From Pseudogymnoascus destructans (taxonomy: Eukaryota > Ascomycota > Leotiomycetes > Thelebolales > Thelebolaceae), in the NCBI RefSeq assembly GCF_001641265.1, contig NW_020167533.1, forward strand, positions 1-64,000: a DNA stretch of 64,000 nucleotides, read 5' to 3'. Positions 35,591-45,545 of this stretch are shown here, one piece after another. The position numbers were made by a program, and so were the translations under genes. Every line of letters begins with the position of its first letter. Positions within the stretch are counted from its first letter, which is position 1. The notes under the pieces are model-generated. The model saw only the letters and a list, made by a program, of their open reading frames with translations, did no database searches and was not told the origin of the DNA.

Positions 35591-36330
35591 ATATCTCGTG
35601 TGAATCTTCTTTGTGATGCACTCTCTGGCCGACAATCCCCTCTCCATCTTATTAGCAAATGACCTTGACCTCCACCACCATCCCCCTACGCCTGCCGCAA
35701 CTACAACCACTGTCCCCGCAATCCTCACCACCGCCCTCTTCACCATCTTCTTAATAGTCTTATTCGCATTCTTCTCAAACTCCCCTCCCCCCCTATTCCC
35801 CCAAGGGAAATCCTCCTCCGGGACCTCCTTCCCCAAAAACCCGCACAGTGGTCCCCACCCATCCTGAACCTCCCAATCCAAATACTCCCTCCCGTCCCTC
35901 TCCAACTTCTTTTCCAACCTCTCATAATAACTCCTCGCCCACTCTTTTCCGTTCTTCTTAAACCCACAATCCCCATCCACAACACCGCACTCTGATACCA
36001 CCAAAACAGCTCCGCGTCCCAAACTCAAACCCCACACACCCCAACTCCTCAATATCATCTGCGCAGCTTCATTCAGACTCCGATGCCAGGCATTCATATC
36101 CCTCCGCCGATTCAACACCACCTTCGCCCTCGGATAAAAATCCAGCAGCTCCTCCGCAAGATCCTGGGCGGCATATCATCACCCCGTCACAATCCCCCAG
36201 CAGGACGTCCCAATCGAATCTCGACCTGGCGCAGAGTCCCCACGCGTTTTGGATTACAGAAGCGGGACCCAGATGGCACAGTCATTGGGACGGGTGGAGG
36301 GAAGGTCGAAGCCGTGCCAGATGTGGGAGT
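35560..36330 (-). pseudogene. Sulfotransferase-like (Sulfotransfer_4) gene remnant
   Basis: The open minus-strand frame 36121-35510 carries VVLNRRRDMNAWHRSLNEA and YLDWEVQDGWGPLCGFLGKE, then VPEEDFPWGNRG, typical of fungal P-loop sulfotransferase-like proteins. It ends with a hydrophobic segment. Upstream, related coding sequence (WDVLLGDCD, then LLDFYPRAK) is recognisable but only by changing frame near 36155, and a TAA lies further upstream near 36255. The P-loop N-terminus is not found. The last 20 or so codons are non-homologous, transposon-like sequence. I read it as a truncated, frameshifted relic. Confidence 0.65.
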
Positions 36331-36804
36331 AGTCTATATAGATATAACCATAAAAGGTGAGATGGGAGCGCCAGGTTGTATTTAATTAGACGTTGAACAG
36401 AACAGCAATGGGTTTGCTTTAATGTATTCCTGTTGCCATGTCCTCGATGGGCACCTACCAAGGTGGTTTGATGTGGTAATAAATGGGGGCGATCAGGGTT
36501 GATCCATCGCTAAGACATGGATCCCGTCATCTCATCTATATATATACTAACTACAGGGCCTGTTTCACAACATGCGTGGTCGTTACCCAGGCTTAATCCG
36601 GCCAGGTTTTATACGCGTCAAAGAGGCTCCCATATGAGAACTCCTTCGGTCTCCATCCGGTCGTTACGCGGAGCTTTCACGTATTACCTTCCTTACGCTG
36701 GAGTGTTATGAATGCCATTGATTTCTAACGACGTGAATCCATCTAAACCTATTCGATCTAACCGTGATCCGCTCCGCATCCTCGCCGGAACAGTAGCAAC
36801 ACGT
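36331..36804. other. Intergenic
   Basis: 3' flank of the adenylosuccinate synthetase gene. No feature is supported. Confidence 0.45.
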
Positions 36805-38434
36805 CTATCTAACGATCATGTGCTCTCTATCCGGGCCAGTGCCGATGTACTTGATCTTCAGTCCATGACCCAAGAACGTCTCGATGAACTCAATGTACTT
36901 CTGCGCATTCTCCGGCAGCTGCTCCCACTTCGTCGACCCGCTCGTCGACGACTTCCAGCCCGGCAGCGTCTCGTAAACAACCTCCACCTTCTCCAGGATA
37001 TCCAGACTCGCGGGGAAGGAATCGAGCTTCTCCCCGTTGTACTTGTACGCCACGGCGACCTTGAGCTCATCAAAGTCGTCGAGGACGTCGAGCTTGGTCA
37101 GATTCAGCGACGTGTAGTCGTTCACCTGGTGGGAGTACGCGACTACCACAGCGTCGAACCATCCAGTGCGGCGCCTGCGGCCAGTTGTGACACCCCACTC
37201 GCGGCCCTCCTCCTGAAGCTTCACACCAACCTCGTTGAGTTGCTCGGTTGGGAAGGGTCCGCCGCCAACACGGGTAGTGTACGCCTTTACAACGCCGATA
37301 ACGTCCTTCAGCGATCTCCAGCCAAGAGTCAGACCAGTCAGGATTCCTCCCAGACCGGTGTTGGAGCTGGTGACGTAGGGGTAGGTTCCGTGGTCAATAT
37401 CCAACATGATGGCGTTTGCGCCCTCGACAAGGATGCTCGTATTGCTCGCCTTAGCAGACTGCAGGAATGGGACCTGGTCAATGACAAAGGGGGCGAGCTT
37501 CTGGCGGTACTCCTTGAAAGCCGCAATCTCAGCCTCCGGGTCATACTCGAGCAGGTCTCCGTAGCGCTTCTTGAAGCCAGCAGCTATGCGGCGGAGCTTG
37601 GTCTCGAAGAGGTCTTCGTCGAAGACCTCGCTGATGCGGATACCGCTGCGGGTCATCTTTGTGCTGTATGTTGGCCCAATACCTGTCTGATGTTAGTGTT
37701 CATGTCTGGTATAGCAGTGGTGATGATAATGTACCCTTTCCGGTTGTGCCAATCTTCTCTCCGCTGAGCTCCTTCTCCTCCAGCCCATCAACGCGCTGGT
37801 GCAGGTCCAAAACAACGTGCGCGCGGTCACTGATGAAGAGTCTATCATCAACAATGACGCCATGGGCCTTGAGGGCCTCAAGTTCCTGGAAAAATGCGGG
37901 GATGTGGACAACAGTTCCCGAACCGATGAGGTTCACACATTTTTGGTTGACGAGTCCGAGACCGCTCGGGATCATGTGGTAGTGCAACGTCTTTCCCTCG
38001 GCGACAATCGTCTATCGAAGGTTAAATTTCGTATCAAGTTATGTATTGGTAGATTATCGTACATGGCCAGCATTGTTTCCGCCCCTGTTGGTCAATTGTC
38101 AGTTCGGCTTCATGATAAACGCACTTTTGAGATACTTACTGTGCGCGGGCACAGATTTGCGCCTTGCTAGATAAGATGTCCACCTTTCACAATTTAGCCC
38201 AGGATTCGAAAAAGAGGGTGGAATAATTACCAATTTGCCTTTGCCCTCTATCCCATAAAAGTCAGCATGGCCATCCGCAAACAATGGGGCCGAGTTGTCG
38301 TGAGCATACCATCTCCCCACTTGAGTCACCCCTCTATCAGCACTATACCACGCAAACAACGGCCACGAAAGCCGCAAAAGTTTCTGGGTAGGAGCGCTTA
38401 CCTGAGATCCGAGAACCACAGTGACATTAGCCAT
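36805..38434 (-). CDS. ADE12: Adenylosuccinate synthetase, with a 10-nt microexon
   Basis: Seven exons (minus): 38434-38402, 38319-38310, 38247-38231, 38183-38140, 38084-38063, 38011-37735, 37682-36805. They total 1281 nt, 426 residues, the normal length. The exons rebuild the family's N-terminal GTP-binding motif WGDEGKGK. Its first residues W-G-D come from the 10-nt exon TGGGGAGATG, and the following GKGKL from a 17-nt exon. A 22-nt exon gives GGNNAGH. The large exons carry the IMP-binding part and VKAYTTRVGGGPFPTE. The enzyme condenses IMP and aspartate with GTP in the first step from IMP to AMP in the cytosol. All introns are GT-AG of 47-82 nt. Confidence 0.95.
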
Positions 38435-39520
38435 GGCTAATTGATCTTCGTTTTTTATGTAACGGGGGGGTGTTGTTACTTTCCGTGAAGTCGTCGTGCA
38501 ATCCAAAGGTTCATCTGGTTGCCGATGGAAGGCATATATGACCCGGAGTGCGGACTTTCCCGGTTCCGGACCGAAACTTTCTTGTGTATCACGTGCTTGG
38601 CTAGGCACACTGCGTAGTGGGTTGGAGATGTCTTGGGGCCAAGGAACAGAGAAACTGGGAAAACAATTGCGTAAATTATTTAGCTTTTCACATTTCTAGT
38701 ATTTAAGCCGTTTTGGGACGTTTATAGGAACTCTATAGCTATGATTACCCTGTGCAGTGTTGAGACATGCATCTTATCTCCCAATTACGAGGACGGTACC
38801 CCACGAAATATGAAAAGGGGATCAAGCTACCCCCGCATTAGCACCCATCAGCCTTGCTCATCAGCCTTGTTTGATTCGATCTATCAATTTTACCAACGGA
38901 ATATACTATTATTTCAGGTCTTTAAAACCATATTAGAATACAGTGTGCGATAGTTAGATGGTTGAAGTCCCCTACTGGTTACAACAGAATATGAGAAATT
39001 TGATACAGCACCATCCATGCTATGGTCACGTCTCGGGTGATAATATGGTACAGTAGAGAACCTATCACATAGGGATCTTAAGAATGAACATGAAATAACA
39101 GCAGGTGAATTGGGCGAGATCAAAGCTGAATAGAGAAAGCACGGAGTTTGTATTTAACTCCAATGTCATAATGGCACCAATAACGACACAGTCTGCAAGA
39201 GTTTCCCATTTCTTGGCTATGGAACAGAAGTCGAGGCCAGACGCCCAACAAACTCCACGATTGCCATCTTGAGTATCCCATCTTGCCTCTGCAATAGAAG
39301 TAAAAGGCCAGCGGCCACACGAGAAAATCCGAGCAAAGTACCGAAGAACAGCCTCTCATCACAATCCATAATACCCCCAGCCGTCCAGCATTGCAAAACA
39401 TCCATAACTCCATTCGCCACATGATTTTGCCTCAAGAACCCACAAATAAGGGAGGGCCTTGACATTTCAAAGATCCCACAGAGCTCAGAAAAGATCCGCC
39501 ATGGATTTCGGGAGGCTACT
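38435..39520. other. Intergenic
   Basis: Promoter of the adenylosuccinate synthetase gene and 3' flank of the histone variant gene. Several short ORFs occur, but none shows a domain, signal peptide or splice structure I can support. Confidence 0.5.
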
Positions 39521-40513
39521 TTACTCCTTGCGCTTCTTGCGATTCGGCGCGTCCGATTGCAAGTAACCATTGCCGAATCCGTAGATCGGACGGCCGATTC
39601 TCTTGAGGGCAAAAAGAACCTGACCAAAACGTTAGCTGCATCAATGAATATAACTAGAATAGGTTCCATACATCTCCGACAGTGACGGTTTTGCGATCTG
39701 CGTGCTCTAAAAATATTATGCAGTCCTTGAGAATCTGGCGGAGGATTAGCAAGTTTCGATGATGAGAGAGATGGGGTGTACTGACCAGCTGCAGATGCGC
39801 CTTCATGGCGTCACGGGTGTCATCATATATCATTGCGGATATACGCTTGACACCTCCACGGCGGGCGAGACGTCTTTGAGGTTGGTGTTAGTGGTTGCTC
39901 GTTGGTAAACAGTGTTCGTTGCGGTTGTTGCATTGACAAGAGCAGATGTTGGAGGTGAGGTTGGTGTGAAACTAATGGTTTCCACCGATCTATTCCTGGA
40001 CACCTCGGAAGTGAGATGTGGAGGATAGATCGGTGAAAATCAGGAATCTATCGTGGCTTTGATATGATCATGGCTCTTTGATAGATCCTTGCCATAGGAC
40101 AAAGAGGTGAAGATGACATGAAGAATAGAAATGCAAAGGATTGTTGTTCAAAGAACAAATGATTGAAGGAGAAGAGAGATAGTAAACAATATATACATAC
40201 TTGATGTCACCCTTCGCTATACAGATATTAGCTCAAGCCTCCTCATTTCCACACGATAATAACTTACTTATTCCATGAATGGAATCACGAACAATCTTGC
40301 TGCACACAACCAAAATCGTCAGCCCTAGCTCGTACTTTCCACCTGTATCACGGCCCAGATCGCTCCTGCCGTTTCAATCCCAACATACCGGTGCCTCCTA
40401 GCGGCCACACCACGCGTCCCGCTGCTGTTTGGCGCCGCGGTGCCTTTTCCAGCACCACCGAACCTCGACTTGCCGGCCCCATCAAACGCACCTCCCTTGC
40501 CGCGTCCAGTCAT
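39521..40513 (-). CDS. Divergent histone H4 variant
   Basis: Six exons (minus): 40513-40389, 40299-40268, 40216-40201, 39873-39786, 39734-39672, 39619-39521. They total 423 nt, 140 residues. The start MTGRGKGG and the segments RRHRKIVRDSIHGITKGDIK, RLARRGGVKRISAMIYDD and EHADRKTVTVGDVLFALKR follow the H4 histone fold. The protein differs from the near-invariant 103-residue H4. The tail is about 22 residues longer, the K8 and K16 equivalents are not conserved, ARDN/PAIR positions are altered, and there is a 16-residue basic C-terminal extension (ending RKKRKE). The third exon is 16 nt, and intron 3 is 327 nt, long for this region. It resembles the H4 variants reported in filamentous fungi; its role is unknown. 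Confidence 0.88.
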
Positions 40514-40939
40514 GATGGGTAGAAGGTACGGAGGTGTATGATGAAGAAAGAAGAGTTTGGAGAGGTAAGTAGGAACAATCGGAAGGTGGGATGGTGGATG
40601 TTATAAAGAAGGTGGGGGGTCCAATGGAAGGTTAGGCGTGTTTGAGGAGGAGGTGATTGTTGGATATGAATGACGGTGGGTTTCAGCCTCAGGCAGGTCT
40701 TTGTTTTACACAGGTGAGCAGACCATCAGGGGTTAGCTCGGCTGACCCGAAAATGCTCCATTTTATGACTAAACCTTGCACGTTGGTCAGCTAAGCTCGC
40801 GTAGCATCACATGATATGGTCAGGTAGGGCGAAAAACGGTATATAATAATATAATAGGGCCCTAATTTCCTACCAACGTAAAACCTGTAGGGCATGGCAA
40901 CAACAACAGTAGTAATTCATTGCTAATGCATTATTCACA
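40514..40939. other. Intergenic, left flank of the intron-rich insertion
   Basis: Promoter of the H4 variant gene and probable left end of the insertion. A short GGTTAGCTCGGCTGACCC sequence near 40730 has partial dyad symmetry. I could not find its inverted partner at the other side, so it is not called as a terminal repeat. Confidence 0.4.
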
Positions 40940-43900
40940 ATGGATGAGATAATTTCGCTACCTCAACTAGACCCATGGTCTGATACTGTTAGTATTGATA
41001 GTAGTCTTCAATTTGAGGATGAAAGATATCGGGAAGAACGACTTGTCACTGAAGAAGAAGAAGAGGAGGAGAAGGTAAGAGCCGCCTAATATATACTTAA
41101 TGCATTACTAATGCATTAAGATCGAAACAACCACAGTTATTTCAAGCGATGTTAGCGACAAAGCAACCCGGGTAATGAAGGTAAACTATACAACAGATTT
41201 ACCAGAATACCCCGAAACATCCGAAAATGGGGTCGCCTATATCATCAATACTTCCTCAATGACACCAGAAGCAGTTGATGCTATGTGTAATAATGTGTGT
41301 TCTTCGGTAATGTGTTCTTAATGCATTATTAATGCATTATAGGTCCAATATTGCCATAAACGACTTCAGCCACCAAAGCCAACGCACTGCAGTGTTCTTA
41401 ACAATGCTTATTGTAAAAGGATGACTTATATTTGCACAGGTATAACGCATTGTGAATATCTCCACCCACAGTTACAAGAAATGCACCACACAAAGCTCTG
41501 TGATGACGATTGGAAGAAGATTATTCAGCTACGAGCAAATAGGTATGAATATTTTTAATGTATTGATAATGTATTAACAAAATTCAGTTTTGTTCTTTCT
41601 ATCTTCCACCTGTTTATGAGTAGGAGAGCTTGTCAGAACCAAGAAGACTCATGTAGCTTTCAACTTGTCGCCTCAGAAAATGTAGTAAGTAAAGACCTAA
41701 AGTTATAAGAATATATTATTAATATATTAGACGATTTCAAATATGCACCAATATTCTATTCAGTGTCCGCATTCGACACCAGCAAACTACCACTTCTTCC
41801 GACCTATCCCAGCAACACTTTATTCAGAACTCCCATTTATACAAGAAAGGCTAAATGGAACTATAACTGCATCTGATGAGTTATGTGCAGTTATCGAACA
41901 GAATTCTACCCGAAGGAAACATTGTGGTTTGTACTTCCTAATATATTACAAATACATTATTAACGATTAATAGGGGTCGAGCATATCCAAGGCCGTGGCA
42001 AGTTAATCCATACAAATTGCAACGTTCAATTCCGGCTTTTTCAACCATATAATTTAATCGACTGTCCTTATATTATTTGGACATCACATGGTGTCCATTG
42101 TCATCCTCCACCTCCACCATCACGAACACCACAACAGCTTGTTGATAGTTTATTAACTGTCATTAAGAAAATCAATGATCCCTCATTAACAACAAGTATG
42201 TATGCGCAATTCATTATAAATCTATTGCTAATGCATTATAGGGACGTTGCTAAAGAACCCTGCATTACAGTCCTTCTATGAACACTGGAACGGCAAAAGC
42301 TTGAGTGACGTGCATAAGAGCTTAATTAACCTTGACAAAATCAGCTTTATTTTGCGAAAGCAACAGTTGCTTAACTACCCTTACGGCCAACACCTTATTG
42401 GTGTTCAACACGAGTGGGATGTATCTCACAAAAACAAGCCAAATAGCGTATGTTTCACTAATACACTCATAATGCATTACTAATACATTATAGTACATTA
42501 AAAATTTAATTCTGAACGAAGAGAAATTTATGGCAGTGTGCTTCTATACAGAGGCAGCTAAAGTGTTATTAAAAAGGGACTCGTTTGAGATTGACATGAC
42601 CTTTAAGAGGATTAAAGCTTCTGAGATTAACGAGGTTGTATTTGCTGCATTTCTACCAGAGTTAAATAAAGGTAAGACTCTAATTCATTTATAATGCATT
42701 ACTAATGTATTAGTGGTGACGTTTGTTCGTATTTTTGTTAACCAAGAATCAACGGAGATGTATACTCAGCTATTCCACACTGTGTTTAATGCAATAGCCA
42801 AAGAAACAGGCCAACGAATTCAATGGAAGCATCTACACCAATCTGGGTTTGGGGCTGTTGTAATGGACATGGACTCAAAACAAATGTCTGGTATGAAACA
42901 CGTCTAATGCATTATAAATCTATTGCTAATACATTAAGGCCTTGGACGATATCTATCAGATATTGACGACCACCATCGCCCCTGGCAATGGCATGTACAA
43001 CATGTTATTATATATTGTACAATCCATTTTAAGAGAGGCATCTTAAAAGCTGTTGGAACAGCCTTTTCTGGCAACTTCTTACGGCAGCAAATGGAGCAAC
43101 TATTATATGTGTCGACCCGAGAGGAATATTTTGAACTCTGCAATTTAATTATAAGTAAGTATTGTAATATATTAATAATGCATTACTAATATATTATACA
43201 GGCGACAAACAATCTACAGAGCAGATTCGATTTTGGGCAATACATAAGAAGCAACTTTGTATTGCTTCTGGGTTAAATGCTTCTTGTTCGTTAATGGACA
43301 ATGAATTATTTTTTCAGATCCGTCGGCATACAAATGCTGTCGAGAAAACGCACTGGAAAAGCACATCACTTGGAAAGCAACTGTCAATATTAAAGGCAAT
43401 TCAAATGTAAGTCTTGGATGATAGATTAGCAATGCATTATTAATCTATTATAGGGGCCAAATACTTGACGAGACAGACCTAAAGCAATATTTAGGGAAGG
43501 TTACTCATGGTGTAAACCACTCTTGGCGATCAAGTAGCTTATCGTCTCGATATGCACTTCAAGAATCTCGACACCGTATGATTGATGTTTCCCCCCTACC
43601 TAATATATTGCTAATGCATTTAGGTCGAAAACGACAACGCCATGAGACTGATTATAATGATGGTATAAGTGTTATTTCAAGTGCCTCATCTTCCGGATCA
43701 CGGTCACAATCAAGATCAAGGCCACGATCACAAAGGTATATAATCTATAGTAATGTATTAGGAGTGTATTGTTAATGTATTATAGGGGAGGAACCCTTCG
43801 GCGTGTTGCGTCAATTACTTCTGCCTCACAAGCTCAAGAGATTTCAATCGAGCAATCACGACTTGAACTTCAAGCTGAAACAGCACGGGTACGGCGAATG

Positions 43901-43975
43901 GAACTTGAGAATGAGAAACTTGAGTTAGAATTGATAAATCTTCGCGAAGCTGCTCGAGGTAGAGCTGATCTATAA
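40940..43975 (+). CDS. MULE-like DDE transposase, 14 exons, apparently intact
   Basis: Exons: 40940-41074, 41121-41306, 41343-41542, 41624-41681, 41731-41926, 41974-42195, 42242-42447, 42494-42671, 42714-42890, 42939-43154, 43202-43406, 43454-43575, 43624-43735, 43786-43975. They total 2403 nt, 800 residues without an internal stop. The N-terminal half is Cys/His-rich and ends with GVHCHPPPPP. The MULE-type core has candidate catalytic residues D435 (FEIDMTFKRI), D512 or D514 (VVMDMDSKQ) and E639 (HTNAVEKTHW), with the typical C-x2-H (CTIHFKRG) between the second and third. The C-terminus is Arg/Ser-rich, then a coiled coil (LENEKLELELINLREAA). Twelve of 13 introns are 36-50 nt and one is 81 nt. 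The MULE assignment rests on motif spacing that I judged by eye. Confidence 0.75.
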
Positions 43976-45232
43976 TACATTATGAATAGATTGTAAATGC
44001 ATTGCATATCCATTCTCCATTCCTCCTATAATCCCATTAAGGGAAGCAATTGATAACTCTTCGCGAAGTTACTTGAAGTAGCACTGATCATTAGGATCAA
44101 TAATACATTCCTAATGCATTCCGAATACATTAGGAAACCATTTACTAGCTTTCCTCATCATCTCCATCCTCGTCGTCCTCATCATCCTCATCATCCTCAT
44201 CCTCACCATCTGAGATAGTCTGTGCAGCAGAAAGAGGGCTGGAAACTATCACTTCTTCCTCTTCCTCTTCCTCTTCCTCCTCCATCTCGTCATCTGTGAA
44301 AAAGTTCCAGACGTCACAGGCATCAGTTGGCTTGGTAGGTGGACAGGCTGTAATGCATTAGTAATAGATTAGAGATACATTGAATATAGAACTTACTTTT
44401 CTCTTTGGCCTTCTTGCATCCATTGCACTTGCGAGTGATGGTAGAAAGTACGCATCTGAACCTTATGTGCCTTAATAATGCATTAGTAATGTATTATCAA
44501 TGTATTTGAATAACTTACACTACCGTCCTTCTTTACAGGGTAAAATGGGCGACGAGGGGCCACACGAGGGCGAGGTTTCTCCTTCTGTGGAGTGTTGGTG
44601 GCATCGTCATCACCATAGTCAGATAGAGCTTTGCCTTCTTCATTGGCTTTGACATGGAGGTTGTGCATTCTCATGGTCGCTTCAAAGAACCCTATATAAT
44701 GCATTAGTAATGTATTAGAAATGAATTATAGTACTTACTGGCAGACTCGCGGACATGGTGAGCACTATTGGTGCCTTTGCGGACTTCAGCAAGTTTTGCC
44801 TTGTGGGAGCCCGTGAGGTGAGCTCTCAAATTCCCAGTGTGGCTGTAACGGTTCTATAATACATTAGCAATGTATTAATAATATATTAGAAACTTCACAC
44901 ACCTTGAATTCACACAGGCGGAATGTAGGGTCGCCCAAAAGCTCAGCATCATATCTTTCTTGTTCTGTCATGACCTCCTTGCGACAAAAGAGCTCTCCGG
45001 ATCCAACAATAAGGAGGCCATCGTCCTAATGCATTAATAATGTATTAGTAATGTATTAATCTCAGCGTGAAGTTGAAAGTGAAGTTGAACTGGAATTGAA
45101 CTGGAATTGAACTTACATCTTGGGGAAAAGGCTTCATTCCGAGTGGGCGTTCAGTAAGGAGTTTGTAGGCCTTATAGGCCGCCTGTTGTGGTTGTTAGTA
45201 GAATTATCAATCCATTGGTAATGTATTCATAC
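41075..45232. repeat. Dispersed palindromic 10-mer family in intron 3' ends
   Basis: TAATGCATTA is its own reverse complement. It or one- to two-base variants (TAATGTATTA, TAATACATTA, TAATATATTA) occurs once or twice in all 13 introns of the plus-strand gene and in most introns of the minus-strand gene. It usually lies within 25 nt of the acceptor, so that the second copy supplies a CTAAT/TTAAT branch-like site followed by TATAG. Intron 2 (41307-41342) is only 36 nt and is little more than donor plus two copies. Confidence 0.9.
43929..44089 (+). repeat. Decayed duplicate of the transposase gene's 3' end
   Basis: 43929-43970, the last coding codons, and 44048-44089 align over 42 bp without gaps, with about seven or eight differences. 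Most are C-to-T or G-to-A changes on the second copy. Both copies are followed by an ATAATACAT motif. Confidence 0.75.
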
Positions 45233-45259
45233 ATTATCGTCAAGCTTGATGGGCGCCAT
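44145..45259 (-). CDS. Zinc-finger-like protein partnered with the transposase; C-terminus unresolved
   Basis: Exons supported (minus): 45259-45233, 45182-45117, 45025-44903, 44853-44739, 44691-44519, in one continuous frame of 168 codons. Introns are 50, 91, 49 and 47 nt and carry the same palindromic motif. The protein begins MAPIKLDDN and has a Cys2His2-like segment (RLCEFKNRYSHTGNLRAHLT, then GSH), a KPRPRVAPRRPFYPVKK basic stretch, and further exons to about 44145. The last two exons can be joined in two ways. One gives an acidic tail (EEEEEEEEE ... DDEES, TAG at 44145) but needs a frame change after 44519. The other gives a Lys/Arg-rich tail using a GTGTAA donor. I recognise no named family. 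A role as DNA-binding partner of the transposase is inference. Confidence 0.5.
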
Positions 45260-45545
45260 CGTGGTGGCGGAGGTGGTGGAGTTGGTGCTGTGCAACCACT
45301 TCTTTGATAAACCCCAGGGCCAGTGTATTTCCATAAACGAATACAAAATATACTATATGAACAGTGTAACACATCCTTACGTATACTTCAAGTCAATTCT
45401 AGACTCTATTAAGTGCTATCTAACATACATGCAATAATTCCCATTATCTCCAATTTGCCCAACGAGTGTGCTTACCTCCAGTTTACAAACGCCAATCTCC
45501 GAGGCCAAAACGACGGACGGAACGATATTGAGTGATGATTCAAAC

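Larger units (their letters stand above)
40940..45259. mobile_element. Insertion-like block of two convergent genes with shared intron repeats
   Basis: Two genes facing each other (40940-43975 plus, 45259-44145 minus) sit between the H4 variant and SVF1. Both have very short introns whose 3' halves carry the same palindromic 10-mer family (TAATGCATTA and one-base variants). This motif also occurs just before the first ATG and between the two genes, but not in flanking genes. One gene encodes a MULE-like transposase, so the block is probably a DNA transposon. Terminal inverted repeats and a target duplication were not found, so the borders are uncertain. Confidence 0.6.

Noticed and set aside
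38099..38608. A 169-codon minus-strand frame over the 5' end of the adenylosuccinate synthetase gene
   Set aside because: It reads through several introns; the spliced model restores the conserved WGDEGKGK motif and full length.
40720..40815. Terminal inverted repeat at the left of the MULE-like block
   Set aside because: GGTTAGCTCGGCTGACCC has only local partial symmetry, and no matching inverted copy was found right of 45259.
40940..43975. Standard introner-like elements as the explanation of the introns
   Set aside because: The introns are not near-identical along their length; only the 3' palindromic part is shared, and phases vary.
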